The position numbers and the translations under genes are program-made. 64,000 nt of DNA, from positions 434,001 to 498,000 of the forward strand of contig NZ_JADHDX010000001.1 of NCBI RefSeq assembly GCF_016820585.1. Reading direction: 5' to 3'. Shown here piece by piece: positions 52,063-61,226 of this stretch. The DNA is from Arthrobacter beigongshangensis (GTDB lineage: Bacteria; Bacillota; Bacilli; Bacillales_A; Planococcaceae). The notes under the pieces were generated by a model. It had not been told where the DNA came from. It was given only the letters and a program-made list of their open reading frames with translations, and did not search any database. How positions within the stretch are numbered: the stretch's first letter is position 1; every line of letters starts with the position of its first letter.

Positions 52063-52845
52063 ATGTCGAAACAGGATTTGATGGAGGAAGATACAAGTTG
52101 GGACCTGTGGATTCGTACTCGCGATCCTGAGGCGGGGGATATCCTTGTTCAAAGATATACTCCACTTGTCACTTACCATGTGCAACGGATTAGCTCAGGA
52201 TTGCCACGCAATGTTTCGCGAGATGATATTATGAGTCTTGGACTTCATGGCTTATTCGACGCGTTGACAAAATTCGATCCGAGTCGAGATTTGAAATTCG
52301 ACACGTATGCTTCCTTCCGGATTCGCGGAACAATCATTGATGGCTTACGAAAAGAGGATTGGCTACCACGTTCCTCAAGAGAAAAGTCAAAAAAACTTGA
52401 AGATGAAATTACAAAACTCGAACAGAAATTACTACGACATGCAACACCTGAAGAAATCGCCAGTCATATGGGAATGAGCGTCGATGATGTTTATCAAACT
52501 GTTCATGAACATTATTTTTCAAACGTCTTATCGATAGATGAAAAAGTCAATGATGATGACGATGAAGGGCTGAAATCATTTGTGATTAAGGATCAGGAGA
52601 CGAAAACACCTGAACAACGCACATTGATGACTGAGTTAGTTGGCGATTTGATAACTAAAATTAATGAATTAAATAAAAACGAACAACTTGTACTCAATCT
52701 TTTCTATACAGAAGAAATGACGCTGACGGAAATTGGTGAAATTTTAAGCTTATCTACTTCTCGAATATCTCAAATTCACTCAAAGGCACTATTTAAACTT
52801 CGTAAGCTATTAGCATCTGAAATAGTAGATGGAGGGATTTTATGA
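52063..52845 (+). CDS. sigD: RNA polymerase sigma factor SigD (FliA)
   Basis: SigD (260 aa) is the sigma-28 factor for late flagellar, motility and autolysin genes. Region 2 has GDILVQRYTPLVTYHVQRI, DDIMSLGLHGLFDALTKFDP and DTYASFRIRGTIIDGLRKEDW; region 3 and region 4 follow, with LTEIGEILSLSTSRISQIHSKAL as the final helix-turn-helix (outlined). The ATG at 52063 lies behind GTGAGGGA; the in-frame TTG at 52045 is not needed. Unlike the packed Bacillus arrangement, it is preceded by a terminator and its own -10 element. The next gene overlaps its end by 4 nt. Confidence 0.97.
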   Translation: MSKQDLMEEDTSWDLWIRTRDPEAGDILVQRYTPLVTYHVQRISSGLPRNVSRDDIMSLGLHGLFDALTKFDPSRDLKFDTYASFRIRGTIIDGLRKEDWLPRSSREKSKKLEDEITKLEQKLLRHATPEEIASHMGMSVDDVYQTVHEHYFSNVLSIDEKVNDDDDEGLKSFVIKDQETKTPEQRTLMTELVGDLITKINELNKNEQLVLNLFYTEEMTLTEIGEILSLSTSRISQIHSKALFKLRKLLASEIVDGGIL

Positions 52846-53150
52846 GTTTAAAAGGGATTGAATTGCAAATTGCAATACCAAAGACGTTCGATGCGGGGAA
52901 GGTCGCAGAGCAGAAGCATCAGCAGACACAATTGAACCAGGATCAGGCTACAGCTCGTATGGAACAGCAAATGATTAAAAATAGCGAAACAGTTTTAGAA
53001 TCAGAGAAATATGCTAAAACGGATGCCGATGCTGATCAGCGTGAAAGAGAACGTGCTGAGAAAGAAGAACGGCAACGGCTACAAAAAGAAGAGGAGAGGA
53101 AGAACACGGTGCATCCTTATAAAGGATCATTCGTTGATTTCTCAGGGTAA
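52842..53150 (+). CDS. Small charged protein of unknown function between sigD and the SwrB-like gene
   Basis: This 102-aa protein is not one I recognise. It starts MSLKGIELQIAIPKTFDAGK, then becomes highly charged and Gln-rich. Residues about 63-90 (ADADQRERERAEKEERQRLQ) look like an extended single helix or coiled coil, and it ends HPYKGSFVDFSG. It has no signal peptide, membrane helix or cysteine. The ATG overlaps the sigD stop by 4 nt, with GGAGGGA upstream, so it is surely translated with sigD. That coupling suggests a motility-linked role, which is only an inference. Confidence 0.8.
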   Translation: MSLKGIELQIAIPKTFDAGKVAEQKHQQTQLNQDQATARMEQQMIKNSETVLESEKYAKTDADADQRERERAEKEERQRLQKEEERKNTVHPYKGSFVDFSG

Positions 53151-53155
53151 TTAAA

Positions 53156-53665
53156 ATGATTGTATGGTTAGTTTTGGGTCTATTGTTTATTGTACAAATC
53201 ATGAGTTTTTATTTTTTAGCATTGCTGTATACAAAGGTGTCGAAGTTTGACGACCTTGAAAAGAAGCAACGCAAACTCATGATTGAAATGGATGATTCTA
53301 TTGGTGCCTATTTATCGGAATTGAAGGATGAGAATGAGCGATTAATCGAACAACTTGTCGAGCGTGATAACAAGCCCTTTGCTAAAAAAGTAGTGGACAG
53401 TATTTTGACTAACGGGCAAGAGCATACAGTTACAGTGGAACAAGCCCAGCCGGTGTTACGTGTCAGTAAGCCTACGATACCTGTCAATGTTGCGCTCAAG
53501 TCCTATAATGCCGTGACGACAAACCAACAAGGGCCAACAATCGTAGTGGATGATGATCGCACACAAGCTATAAAATTATTTGACGCGGGAAAATCCATCG
53601 AGGAAATTGCTAAGGCATTAGGCAAAGGTAAAACAGAAATAGAACTCATTTTGAAATTCAGATGA
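53156..53665 (+). CDS. SwrB-like membrane protein (DUF6115-type)
   Basis: This 169-aa protein occupies the place of swrB behind sigD. It has an N-terminal membrane anchor (about residues 3-25, WLVLGLLFIVQIMSFYFLAL), a short coiled coil (about 30-70), a flexible middle and a C-terminal helix-turn-helix-like segment AIKLFDAGKSIEEIAKALGK (about 141-160). B. subtilis SwrB has the same layout and promotes maturation of the flagellar export apparatus. Overall similarity is weak, so function is by position and architecture. The start 5 nt after the preceding stop has no strong ribosome site (GGTAA), pointing to coupling. Confidence 0.75.
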   Translation: MIVWLVLGLLFIVQIMSFYFLALLYTKVSKFDDLEKKQRKLMIEMDDSIGAYLSELKDENERLIEQLVERDNKPFAKKVVDSILTNGQEHTVTVEQAQPVLRVSKPTIPVNVALKSYNAVTTNQQGPTIVVDDDRTQAIKLFDAGKSIEEIAKALGKGKTEIELILKFR

Positions 53666-53671
53666 ATGTGG

Positions 53672-53700
53672 TTGCAAACATAATAGCGCTATGGTATATT
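53672..53700 (+). promoter_or_regulatory. Sigma-A-type promoter for rpsB
   Basis: TTGCAA at 53672-53677 and TATATT at 53695-53700 are 17 nt apart, giving a leader of about 100 nt. Confidence 0.7.
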
Positions 53701-53707
53701 ATCTAGT

Positions 53708-53808
53708 GGTATTACTACGCACGTGCACGGACGATAGAGAGGGTGCCGAAAGGTCGCTCTACCGGATGAAGCGCACGGAGGAATCTAACCAAACAGGAGG
53801 AATAACAA
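53708..53808 (+). promoter_or_regulatory. Structured rpsB leader, possible S2 autoregulatory RNA
   Basis: GTGC (53723-53726) can pair with GCAC (53773-53776), enclosing a stem with a CC-GAAA-GG tetraloop near 53745-53752 and flanking AGAG/CTCT. GC content is higher than in the surrounding coding DNA. Ribosomal protein genes often carry such leaders; I infer regulation by S2 from position only. Confidence 0.4.
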
Positions 53809-54534
53809 ATGTCAGTAATCTCAATGAAACAACTGCTTGAAGCAGGGGTACACTTCGGACACCAAACACGTCGTTGGAACCCAAAAATGAAGAAATTTAT
53901 CTTCGTAGAACGTAACGGTATCTACATCATCGATCTACAAAAAACAGTAAAAAAACTTGAAGAAGCATATGCATTTATGCGTCAAGTTGGTGCTGATGGT
54001 GGAAAAGTCCTATTCGTAGGAACGAAAAAACAAGCACAAGAAGCAATTAAAGAAGAAGCTGAACGCGCTGGAATGTACTACATCAACCAACGCTGGCTCG
54101 GCGGAACGCTAACAAACTTCGGCACGATTCAAAAACGTGTTGCTCGTATGAAACAAATCGAGAAAATGGAAGAAGACGGTACATTCGACGTACTTCCTAA
54201 AAAAGAAGTTGGACAGCTTAAAAAAGAACATGAACGCCTCGTTAAATTCCTTGGCGGAATCCGTGATATGAAAGCAATTCCTGACGTTATGTTCGTTGTT
54301 GACCCACGCAAAGAACGTATCGCAGTTGCAGAAGCAATTAAATTAAACATTCCACTAGTCGGAATCGTTGATACAAACTGTGATCCGGACGAAATCGACT
54401 ACATCATTCCAGCGAACGATGATGCGATTCGTGCAGTACGTCTTTTAACTGGTAAAATGGCTGACGCTTTGCTTGAATCAAGACAAGGCGAAGACGAAGA
54501 GACGACTGAAGAGGAAGCAGTAGCTGCAGAGTAA
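53809..54534 (+). CDS. rpsB: 30S ribosomal protein S2
   Basis: S2 (241 aa) joins the 30S subunit late and is needed for S1 binding or mRNA docking. The signature [21 protein letters not shown] at the N-terminus (outlined) and [19 protein letters not shown] and [30 protein letters not shown] are present. The acidic tail [14 protein letters not shown] is common. AGGAGGA precedes the ATG. It has a good promoter and a structured leader. A terminator at 54551-54585 lies between it and tsf, so the ratio of S2 to EF-Ts may be set there. Confidence 0.98.
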   Translation: MSVISMKQLLEAGVHFGHQTRRWNPKMKKFIFVERNGIYIIDLQKTVKKLEEAYAFMRQVGADGGKVLFVGTKKQAQEAIKEEAERAGMYYINQRWLGGTLTNFGTIQKRVARMKQIEKMEEDGTFDVLPKKEVGQLKKEHERLVKFLGGIRDMKAIPDVMFVVDPRKERIAVAEAIKLNIPLVGIVDTNCDPDEIDYIIPANDDAIRAVRLLTGKMADALLESRQGEDEETTEEEAVAAE

Positions 54535-54550
54535 ATTCAGTAAACAACGA

Positions 54551-54585
54551 GACGATAAGCGGCTTATACCCTTATCGTCTTTTTT
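54551..54585 (+). terminator. Intrinsic terminator between rpsB and tsf
   Basis: GACGATAAG (54551-54559) pairs perfectly with CTTATCGTC (54571-54579), followed by six to seven T. tsf probably relies on read-through, because I see no strong promoter after it. Confidence 0.88.
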
Positions 54586-54619
54586 AGGAATTACGTACTA
54601 TTTTAGGAGGAATTATAAA

Positions 54620-55504
54620 ATGGCGATTACAGCTCAAATGGTAAAAGAACTACGTGAAAAAACAGGTGCAGGTATGATGGACTGCAAAAAAGCACTAACT
54701 GAAGTAAACGGTGATATGGAAGCAGCAATTGACTTCCTTCGTGAAAAAGGACTTTCTAGCGCAGCTAAAAAGGCTGACCGTATTGCAGCGGAAGGTTCAA
54801 CATCTATCTATGTGAACGGAAACGAAGCAATCCTTCTAGAAGTGAATGCTGAAACAGATTTCGTTGCTAAAAACGAAGGATTCCAAGTACTTGTGCAAGA
54901 GCTTGCAGAGCATCTTCTTGCTACAAAGCCAGCTTCAATCGAAGAAGCACATGATTCTAAAATGTCAAATGGTCTATCAGTTGCCGACCACATTTCAAAT
55001 GCTGTTGCGAAAATCGGTGAGAAATTAACACTTCGTCGCTTCGAAATTCGTACAAAAACAGATGCAGACGCATTCGGTCCATATCTTCACATGGGTGGTC
55101 GTATTGGTGTTCTTACAATCCTTGAAGGTTCAACTGATGCAGACGCAGCGAAAGATGTTGCGATGCACGTTGCAGCTTTGAACCCGAAATATGTATCACG
55201 TGACCAAGTTTCTGAAGAAGAAGTTGAGCGTGAGCGTAAAGTTCTAACAGAGCAAGCGTTGAATGAAGGAAAACCTGAGAATATTGTAGCGAAAATGGTC
55301 GAAGGCCGTATCGGTAAATATTTCGAAGAGATTTGTGTATTAGATCAAGCGTTCGTTAAAAACTCTGATCAAAAAGTTCGTGACTTCGTAAAATCAACTG
55401 GCGGTACATTAGTAGAGTTTATTCGCTATGCTGTTGGTGAAGGTATCGAAAAACGTGAAGATAACTTTGCTGAAGAAGTTATGAACCAAGTTAAAGGTAA
55501 CTAA
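54620..55504 (+). CDS. tsf: Elongation factor Ts
   Basis: EF-Ts (294 aa) exchanges GDP for GTP on EF-Tu. The N-terminal UBA-like domain ([20 protein letters not shown]) is followed by the EF-Tu contact motif [11 protein letters not shown] near 78. The core has [16 protein letters not shown], and the C-terminus [18 protein letters not shown]. Codon use is strongly biased, as for rpsB. AGGAGGA precedes the ATG. A perfect terminator follows at 55542-55570. Confidence 0.98.
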   Translation: MAITAQMVKELREKTGAGMMDCKKALTEVNGDMEAAIDFLREKGLSSAAKKADRIAAEGSTSIYVNGNEAILLEVNAETDFVAKNEGFQVLVQELAEHLLATKPASIEEAHDSKMSNGLSVADHISNAVAKIGEKLTLRRFEIRTKTDADAFGPYLHMGGRIGVLTILEGSTDADAAKDVAMHVAALNPKYVSRDQVSEEEVERERKVLTEQALNEGKPENIVAKMVEGRIGKYFEEICVLDQAFVKNSDQKVRDFVKSTGGTLVEFIRYAVGEGIEKREDNFAEEVMNQVKGN

Positions 55505-55541
55505 TTTATCTTTGTTCGATTTATCATAAGAATATCTAATG

Positions 55542-55570
55542 GGGAACACATGCGTGTGTTCCCTATTTTT
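55542..55570 (+). terminator. Intrinsic terminator after tsf
   Basis: GGGAACACA (55542-55550) pairs perfectly with TGTGTTCCC (55555-55563) around a 4-nt loop, then TATTTTT. Confidence 0.92.
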
Positions 55571-55599
55571 CAAGAAAACGAAGTAGATGGAGGGTATAC

Positions 55600-56325
55600 A
55601 TGAGCGTCCCAGAATATAAACGAATCGTCTTAAAGTTAAGCGGTGAAGCACTTGCTGGTGATAAAGGTTTTGGGCTATCACCCGAAATCATTAAAACAGT
55701 TGCGGAACAAGTAAAAGAAGTAGTAGATCTAGATGTCGAAGTAGCAGTCGTTGTCGGAGGCGGCAATATCTGGCGTGGTAAGATTGGTAGCGAAATGGGC
55801 ATGGACCGCGCAACGGCAGATTATATGGGAATGCTTGCAACCGTAATGAACTCACTTGCTTTGCAAGATTCACTTGAAAAGCTCGGTGTTGAAACTCGTG
55901 TATCTTCTTCGATTGAAATGAGGCAAGTCGCGGAACCATACATACGTCGTAAAGCAATCCGACACCTTGAAAAGAAGCGGGTTGTCATTTTTGCGGCAGG
56001 TACCGGAAATCCATATTTTTCGACAGATACGACAGCAGCGCTTCGAGCAGCAGAAATTGAAGCAGATGTAATTTTAATGGCGAAAAATAATGTGGACGGC
56101 GTCTATTCTGCCGACCCGTTGAAAGATAAAAATGCAGTTAAATTTAAAGAATTGGCTTATCTAGATGTCATCAGTCAAGGTCTTGAAGTGATGGATTCTA
56201 CTGCTTCAACCCTTTGTATGGACAATGACATCCCACTCGTAGTATTCTCAATTATGGAAACTGGAAATATAAAAAGAGCCGTTCTCGGTGAACCGATTGG
56301 GACGGTTGTTAGGAGGAATTTATAA
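55600..56325 (+). CDS. pyrH: Uridylate kinase
   Basis: PyrH (241 aa) phosphorylates UMP to UDP, feeding RNA, DNA and envelope precursors. It belongs to the amino acid kinase fold: [19 protein letters not shown] at the N-terminus, [11 protein letters not shown] near 51, [15 protein letters not shown] near 80 and [19 protein letters not shown] near 130. The regulatory-type ending GEPIGTVV is normal. GGAGGGT precedes the ATG. The TAA shares its last base with the frr ATG, so kinase and ribosome recycling factor genes are tightly coupled. Confidence 0.98.
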   Translation: MSVPEYKRIVLKLSGEALAGDKGFGLSPEIIKTVAEQVKEVVDLDVEVAVVVGGGNIWRGKIGSEMGMDRATADYMGMLATVMNSLALQDSLEKLGVETRVSSSIEMRQVAEPYIRRKAIRHLEKKRVVIFAAGTGNPYFSTDTTAALRAAEIEADVILMAKNNVDGVYSADPLKDKNAVKFKELAYLDVISQGLEVMDSTASTLCMDNDIPLVVFSIMETGNIKRAVLGEPIGTVVRRNL

Positions 56326-56882
56326 TGCCAACAGCAGTGATGGACCAAGCGAAAGATCGTATGGAAAAAGCAATAGGTGCGTATACAAGAGAGCTTGCAT
56401 CGATTCGTGCAGGACGCGCAAATGCTTCTTTATTAGACAGAATTTCTGTCGAGTATTACGGAGCGCCTACGCCTCTTAGTCAAATGGCAGCAATTTCAGT
56501 ACCAGAAGCTCGTCTTCTTGTCATCCAACCATATGACAAAACGACGATTGGTGATATTGAAAAAGCGATTATGAAATCGGATATTGGGATTACACCATCA
56601 AGTGATGGGACACTTATTCGACTAGCAATTCCTTTATTGACAGAAGATCGTCGTAAAGAGCTTGTTAAATTAGTGAAAAAAGAAGCAGAAGATGCAAAAA
56701 TTGCGATTCGTAACATTCGTCGTGATGCAAATGATGATTTCAAAAAACTTGAAAAAAGTAGCGATATTACTGAAGATGAATTACGTCGTAATGGTGAAGA
56801 AATCCAAAAGTTGACGGATTCAACAATTGTAAAGGTCGATGCAATTGCTAAAGACAAAGAAAACGAAATCATGGAAATCTGA
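56325..56882 (+). CDS. frr: Ribosome recycling factor
   Basis: RRF (185 aa) splits post-termination ribosomes with EF-G. The three-helix-bundle pattern includes [21 protein letters not shown] near 10 and [19 protein letters not shown] near 34, both typical, then [15 protein letters not shown] and the long C-terminal helix [25 protein letters not shown] lies just upstream of the ATG, which overlaps the pyrH stop by one base. A perfect terminator follows at 56906-56935. Confidence 0.98.
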   Translation: MPTAVMDQAKDRMEKAIGAYTRELASIRAGRANASLLDRISVEYYGAPTPLSQMAAISVPEARLLVIQPYDKTTIGDIEKAIMKSDIGITPSSDGTLIRLAIPLLTEDRRKELVKLVKKEAEDAKIAIRNIRRDANDDFKKLEKSSDITEDELRRNGEEIQKLTDSTIVKVDAIAKDKENEIMEI

Positions 56883-56905
56883 TAGAAGAACCTTCTATAT
56901 TCCGG

Positions 56906-56935
56906 GACGTCCTAATTCCAGGACGTCTTTTTTTC
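56906..56935 (+). terminator. Intrinsic terminator after frr
   Basis: GACGTCCT (56906-56913) pairs perfectly with AGGACGTC (56920-56927), followed by seven T. Confidence 0.9.
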
Positions 56936-57016
56936 TTATAAAATGAAATTTATCGTCTAATTTGTTACGATAGAGTATGTACTTGCTCTGAAAAGTAGCT
57001 GAGTGGAGGAAACAAC

Positions 57017-57811
57017 ATGCTTGAAAAACTCTTGCGAAAAAAAATAGCGGTATCCGATACCGCAATAACGGACAGGATTGCAATTGTCAAAAGCAAGCCA
57101 ATCCCTGCTCATGTGGCGATTATAATGGATGGAAACGGCAGATGGGCGAAGCAACGCAGCTTGCCGCGAATAGCCGGTCATCATGAAGGGATGAAAACGG
57201 TTCGTAAAATTACGCGTATCGCAAATGAACTCGGCATTAAGGTGCTTACACTGTATGCTTTCTCGACGGAGAATTGGAAACGCCCGAAATTAGAAATAGA
57301 TTTTTTGATGAAGTTACCCGGAGAATTTCTCAGTACATATCTCCCTGAACTGGTCGAACAAAATGTCAAAGTTGAAATGATAGGAAACTTCGACATGTTA
57401 CCGAATCATACAAAAGAGGCTATTCAGAAAGCGATGGTCGCAACTGCCCATAATGATGGACTAACATTAAACTTTGCTATGAATTACGGAAGCAGACTAG
57501 AACTCGTCGAGTCGGTAAAAGAAATTGCAGCACTCGTCGCAGACGGGAAAATAGCACTCGAGGATATTAATGAGTCGCTCATTGGATCCCATTTGATGAC
57601 TGCCCATTTACCGGAGCCGGATTTGCTTATTCGCACAAGCGGTGAAGTTAGACTCTCCAATTTCATGCTCTGGCAGCTTGCTTATGCTGAATTTTCATTT
57701 ACAGATGTATTATGGCCAGATTTTAATGCGACATGCATGTTGAACGCTATTGAGGAATTCCAATTACGAAATCGACGTTTTGGAAGCGTGGAAGGAGAAG
57801 GGGACGTTTGA
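57017..57811 (+). CDS. uppS: Undecaprenyl diphosphate synthase (cis-prenyltransferase)
   Basis: UppS (264 aa) makes the C55 lipid carrier for peptidoglycan and teichoic acid synthesis. The catalytic Asp38 lies in IIMDGNGRWAKQR, with the following FSTENWKRP and the C-terminal RTSGEVRLSNFMLWQLAYAE, where the arginines bind the pyrophosphate. Valine replaces the more common glutamine in RTSGEQRLSNF, a mild change. The N-terminal 30 residues are basic. GGAGGA precedes the ATG. cdsA begins at the stop, giving the uppS-cdsA-dxr-rasP order of Bacillales. Confidence 0.97.
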   Translation: MLEKLLRKKIAVSDTAITDRIAIVKSKPIPAHVAIIMDGNGRWAKQRSLPRIAGHHEGMKTVRKITRIANELGIKVLTLYAFSTENWKRPKLEIDFLMKLPGEFLSTYLPELVEQNVKVEMIGNFDMLPNHTKEAIQKAMVATAHNDGLTLNFAMNYGSRLELVESVKEIAALVADGKIALEDINESLIGSHLMTAHLPEPDLLIRTSGEVRLSNFMLWQLAYAEFSFTDVLWPDFNATCMLNAIEEFQLRNRRFGSVEGEGDV

Positions 57812-58602
57812 AACAAAGAATACTGACGGCAATCATAGCGGCTGCCGTATTCGTTCCGCTTGTCATTGTAGGAGGCTTACCTTTTACATTGGCTGTGTAT
57901 GTCATTGCGTCAATCGGTTTATTTGAACTATTACGCATGAGAGAAATAAAATTATTATCAGTGGAAGGCTTGTTGACCTGGGCTGCACTTGCCGTGTTAC
58001 TCATGCCAACTGCGTGGGAATATACCGTTTTTCAAGCATTGAACTATACGAAAATTGAAATGGCATTTGCTATTGTACTTATTTTACTGACGCATACAGT
58101 CGTCGTGAAAAATCGTTTTACGTTCGATCATGCTGCCTTTTCCGTTTTAGGTGCCCTTTATGTAGGGATTGGTTTTTATTATTTAATTGAAACTAGACTG
58201 TATGGTATTGAATTTGTTGTGTATGCGCTGATGGTCATTTGGACGACAGATTCAGGAGCTTATTTCATTGGTCGGAAAATGGGTAAACGTAAGCTGTGGC
58301 CTGAAATATCACCGAATAAAACGGTAGAAGGATTTGTCGGTGGTATTGTTTGTGCTGTTGTTGTTGCATTTGTCTTTCAGTATTTTTATCCAATTGCTTC
58401 TACGTACACAATACTAGTCGCTGTGACGGTTATTGCATCGATTGTTGGGCAAATGGGTGATCTTGTTGAATCAGCGCTTAAAAGGCATTATGCAGTTAAG
58501 GATTCAGGTAAGCTGTTGCCGGGGCATGGTGGTATTTTAGATAGATTCGACAGCCTATTATTTGTATTGCCATTACTTCATTTTCTACATTTTGTAGGTT
58601 AA
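57808..58602 (+). CDS. cdsA: Phosphatidate cytidylyltransferase
   Basis: CdsA (264 aa) makes CDP-diacylglycerol from phosphatidic acid and CTP, the branch point to membrane phospholipids. It is an integral membrane protein with about seven or eight hydrophobic segments. The family signature near the C-terminus is HYAVKDSGKLLPGHGGILDR followed by FDS, with the metal-binding acidic residues. The start is TTG at 57808, overlapping the uppS stop by 4 nt, behind AAGGAGAAGGGG. dxr follows after 18 nt. Confidence 0.96.
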   Translation: MKQRILTAIIAAAVFVPLVIVGGLPFTLAVYVIASIGLFELLRMREIKLLSVEGLLTWAALAVLLMPTAWEYTVFQALNYTKIEMAFAIVLILLTHTVVVKNRFTFDHAAFSVLGALYVGIGFYYLIETRLYGIEFVVYALMVIWTTDSGAYFIGRKMGKRKLWPEISPNKTVEGFVGGIVCAVVVAFVFQYFYPIASTYTILVAVTVIASIVGQMGDLVESALKRHYAVKDSGKLLPGHGGILDRFDSLLFVLPLLHFLHFVG

Positions 58603-58620
58603 GGAAAGATAGGTGTCACA

Positions 58621-59769
58621 ATGTCAAAGAAAATTAGTCTGCTCGGAGCAACTGGCTCGATTGGAATTCAGACACTGGATATTATCGAGTCCAATCCGGA
58701 TAAATTTAAACTCGTATCTTTTTCAGCCGGTATGAATATCGATAAGGTGAGGGAAATTGCTCTTAAGCATCAGCCGCAAACGGTCTCCGTCATTAGGAGT
58801 GAGGATGCAAATCGATTGCAAGCGGAATTTCCATCCATTCGTTTTCTCTACGGGGAAGAAGGACTAATTGAGGTAGCCGCACATTCGAGGGCTGACGTCT
58901 TAGTTAATGCTGTAATCGGTAGTGTTGGGCTTAAACCGACGCTCGAGGCAATCCGTGCAGGTATCACAATTGCCATCTCGAACAAGGAAACGCTTGTCGC
59001 GGCAGGGGATATTGTCATGTCTGAGGCGCGTAAGTATGACGTACCATTGTTGCCTGTTGATAGTGAGCACTCTGCATTGTTTCAAGCGTTAAATGGAGAA
59101 AATCCAAAACGTATTTCCAGACTGATTTTAACTGCGTCTGGTGGTAGCTTTAGGGATTTATCCCGTGAGGAACTATCCAATGTGACACTTGAACAGGCAC
59201 TTGCACATCCGAATTGGTCGATGGGCAATAAGCTGACGATTGATTCTGCAACGATGATGAACAAAGGGCTCGAGGTCATAGAAGCACATCATCTATTTGC
59301 CATGCCTTATGATCAAATCGATTGCTTGCTACATAAAGAAAGTATTATTCACTCGATGGTGGAGTTTGAGGATACGAGCGTGATGGCACAGCTAGGTTCA
59401 CCTGATATGCGTGTTCCTATCCAATATGCGCTGACGTATCCAGATCGAATTGCGATGCAAAATGCGAAGCCACTGCGTCTAGAGGAAGTTGGTAAGCTGC
59501 ATTTCGAAAAAATGGACCTTGTGCGTTTTAAGGCGTTAGCGTTAGCCTATGCTGCTGGTAGAGAAGGTGGCACGATGCCAACAGCGATGAATGCGGCGAA
59601 TGAAGTAGCCGTAGCTCTATTCATGCAGGGACGTATTCCGTTTATTCAAATTGAGGATATAATTGAGCGTGTCATGGATACACATCGAACAAGTGCCGTT
59701 CCAGATTTAGAAACAATTTTGGAGGCAGATTCACTTGCCCGAAAAATGGTGTATGCTATGGTAGAGTGA
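58621..59769 (+). CDS. dxr: 1-deoxy-D-xylulose 5-phosphate reductoisomerase
   Basis: Dxr (382 aa) makes 2-C-methylerythritol 4-phosphate, the committed step of the non-mevalonate isoprenoid pathway that also feeds UppS. The NADPH motif is [15 protein letters not shown] at about 7-21. [10 protein letters not shown] near 121, DSEHSALFQ near 145, ASGGSFRDL near 180 and [14 protein letters not shown] near 218 are the metal and substrate residues. The length is standard. It lies between cdsA and rasP. The next gene is preceded by a hairpin and a repeat core. Confidence 0.97.
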   Translation: MSKKISLLGATGSIGIQTLDIIESNPDKFKLVSFSAGMNIDKVREIALKHQPQTVSVIRSEDANRLQAEFPSIRFLYGEEGLIEVAAHSRADVLVNAVIGSVGLKPTLEAIRAGITIAISNKETLVAAGDIVMSEARKYDVPLLPVDSEHSALFQALNGENPKRISRLILTASGGSFRDLSREELSNVTLEQALAHPNWSMGNKLTIDSATMMNKGLEVIEAHHLFAMPYDQIDCLLHKESIIHSMVEFEDTSVMAQLGSPDMRVPIQYALTYPDRIAMQNAKPLRLEEVGKLHFEKMDLVRFKALALAYAAGREGGTMPTAMNAANEVAVALFMQGRIPFIQIEDIIERVMDTHRTSAVPDLETILEADSLARKMVYAMVE

Positions 59770-59781
59770 ATTATTTAATTT

Positions 59782-59836
59782 GAGCCAGAGGGGGTTTAAA
59801 CTCCCTCTGACTCAAAAACGCCGTGGCGTATTTGAT
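59782..59836 (+). repeat. Intergenic repeat, minimal form, copy 7 (dxr-rasP gap)
   Basis: A hairpin of GAG-CAGAGGG and CCCTCTG-CTC (59782-59813) closes directly onto the core arms AAAAACGCC (59814-59822) and GGCGTATTT (59825-59833), one mismatch. The GCCTCCGG block and the middle stem are missing. The rasP start is 39 nt downstream of the core. Confidence 0.65.
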
Positions 59837-59875
59837 AATCAGAAACGACCAAAATGGTCAGTGAAGGGGTTTTTC

Positions 59876-61135
59876 ATGGAAACCGTTATTGCGTTTATTA
59901 TCATATTCGGTTCTCTCGTTTTTTTTCATGAACTAGGGCATTTCCTGTTTGCGAAAAAGGCCGGGATTATGGTTCGCGAATTTGCGATTGGATTTGGGCC
60001 GAAAATTATTGGTATTCAAAAAGGTGAAACATTATATACAATCCGCCTGTTACCACTTGGTGGTTATGTCAGGATGGCAGGAGAAGATTTTGATAAGGTT
60101 GAATTGCAGCCAGGGTATCGTGTGGGTTTGCTCATCAATGCTTCGGATGAAATTGAAAAAGTGTATTTGAATCGTAATGTTGCCAATCCAGATGTACTAT
60201 TTTTGGAGGTAGAGACATCTGACTTGGAAAGAAAGCTGTTTATCGAGGGCTATGATGATGAAGGGCAATTAGTGCGCTTCAATGTATCTAGAAAAGCAGT
60301 TATTTATGAAAAAGGTCAGAAAACGCTTATTGCGCCGTATGACCGACAGTTTGAATCGAAATCTGTAGGTAGTCGAGCGATGGCTATTTTCGCAGGTCCT
60401 TTATTTAACTTTATTCTTTCATTCTTCATCTTCCTGGCACTTGGACTTTTACAAGGAGTTCCGGTGAAGGAGGCGGTTATTGCTGATGTGCAAAGTGATA
60501 GCGTTGCTTTTGAATCAGGGGCAGAAGCTGGAGATATTGTGAAAGAAATTGATGGTCAGTCGATTAGCACTTGGAATGAATTTGTGGAGGTCGTCCAAGC
60601 TAGCCCGGGTATACCGCTACAATTTGTTGTGGAACGTAATGGTGCGCCGGTGAAGCTGGATATTACTCCGACGACGATAAAAGATAAATCAGGCAAAGAA
60701 TACGGGCAACTTGGTGTTACTAGACCGATGGAAAAAAATCCACTGAAGGCCGTTGTATATGGCGCGGATCAAACGATAAGTTGGATTGTGAAAATATTTG
60801 AATTACTAGGTTTGTTAGTAACAGGTAATTTCTCGATTGACGATTTATCAGGACCTGTAGGGATCTATAAGGCGACTGAGGAGGTCGCACAGTATGGGAT
60901 TTATAATCTCATGAACTGGGCTGCGGTGCTAAGCATTAACCTAGGGATTATGAACTTATTGCCATTGCCTGCATTGGACGGCGGAAGATTATTGTTTTTC
61001 CTTTTTGAGGCAGTGCGTGGTAAGCCTGTTGATAAGCAAAAAGAAGGAATGGTCCATTTTGTAGGGATTGTCCTGTTAATGGTCTTAATGTTAGTCGTTA
61101 CTTGGAATGATATTCAACGCTTTTTCTTTCCGTAA
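59876..61135 (+). CDS. rasP: Site-2 intramembrane protease RasP (RseP)
   Basis: RasP (419 aa) cuts anti-sigma factors and leftover signal peptides inside the membrane. The zinc motif HELGH is at residues 18-22 within the first transmembrane helix. A PDZ domain occupies about 190-275 (AGDIVKEIDGQSISTWNEF). The third catalytic residue lies in NLLPLPALDGGRLLFF near 360-375 (Asp368). About four transmembrane helices are seen. The ATG at 59876 with AAGGGG upstream gives the B. subtilis length; an in-frame upstream start at 59780 would read through the repeat and is rejected. Confidence 0.96.
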   Translation: METVIAFIIIFGSLVFFHELGHFLFAKKAGIMVREFAIGFGPKIIGIQKGETLYTIRLLPLGGYVRMAGEDFDKVELQPGYRVGLLINASDEIEKVYLNRNVANPDVLFLEVETSDLERKLFIEGYDDEGQLVRFNVSRKAVIYEKGQKTLIAPYDRQFESKSVGSRAMAIFAGPLFNFILSFFIFLALGLLQGVPVKEAVIADVQSDSVAFESGAEAGDIVKEIDGQSISTWNEFVEVVQASPGIPLQFVVERNGAPVKLDITPTTIKDKSGKEYGQLGVTRPMEKNPLKAVVYGADQTISWIVKIFELLGLLVTGNFSIDDLSGPVGIYKATEEVAQYGIYNLMNWAAVLSINLGIMNLLPLPALDGGRLLFFLFEAVRGKPVDKQKEGMVHFVGIVLLMVLMLVVTWNDIQRFFFP

Positions 61136-61144
61136 CGTTTAACT

Positions 61145-61201
61145 TCAGTCAGCCGGGGTTCAAAACCGAGCTAGCCACAATTACGCCTAGGCATAATTGA
61201 T
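61145..61201 (+). repeat. Intergenic repeat, minimal form, copy 8 (rasP-proS gap)
   Basis: The core arms AATTACGCC (61179-61187) and GGCATAATT (61190-61198) have one mismatch and a TA centre. The region before the core (GTCAGCCGGGGTTCAAAACC) is a weak hairpin remnant. The proS start is 25 nt after the core. No T-box features are present in this short gap. Confidence 0.65.
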
Positions 61202-61226
61202 TAAAATTACTTAAGGTGGGAATTTA

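Noticed and set aside
61136..61226. Possible T-box riboswitch before proS.
   Set aside because: The gap is only 91 nt and is explained by repeat copy 8; no T-box sequence or specifier stem is seen.
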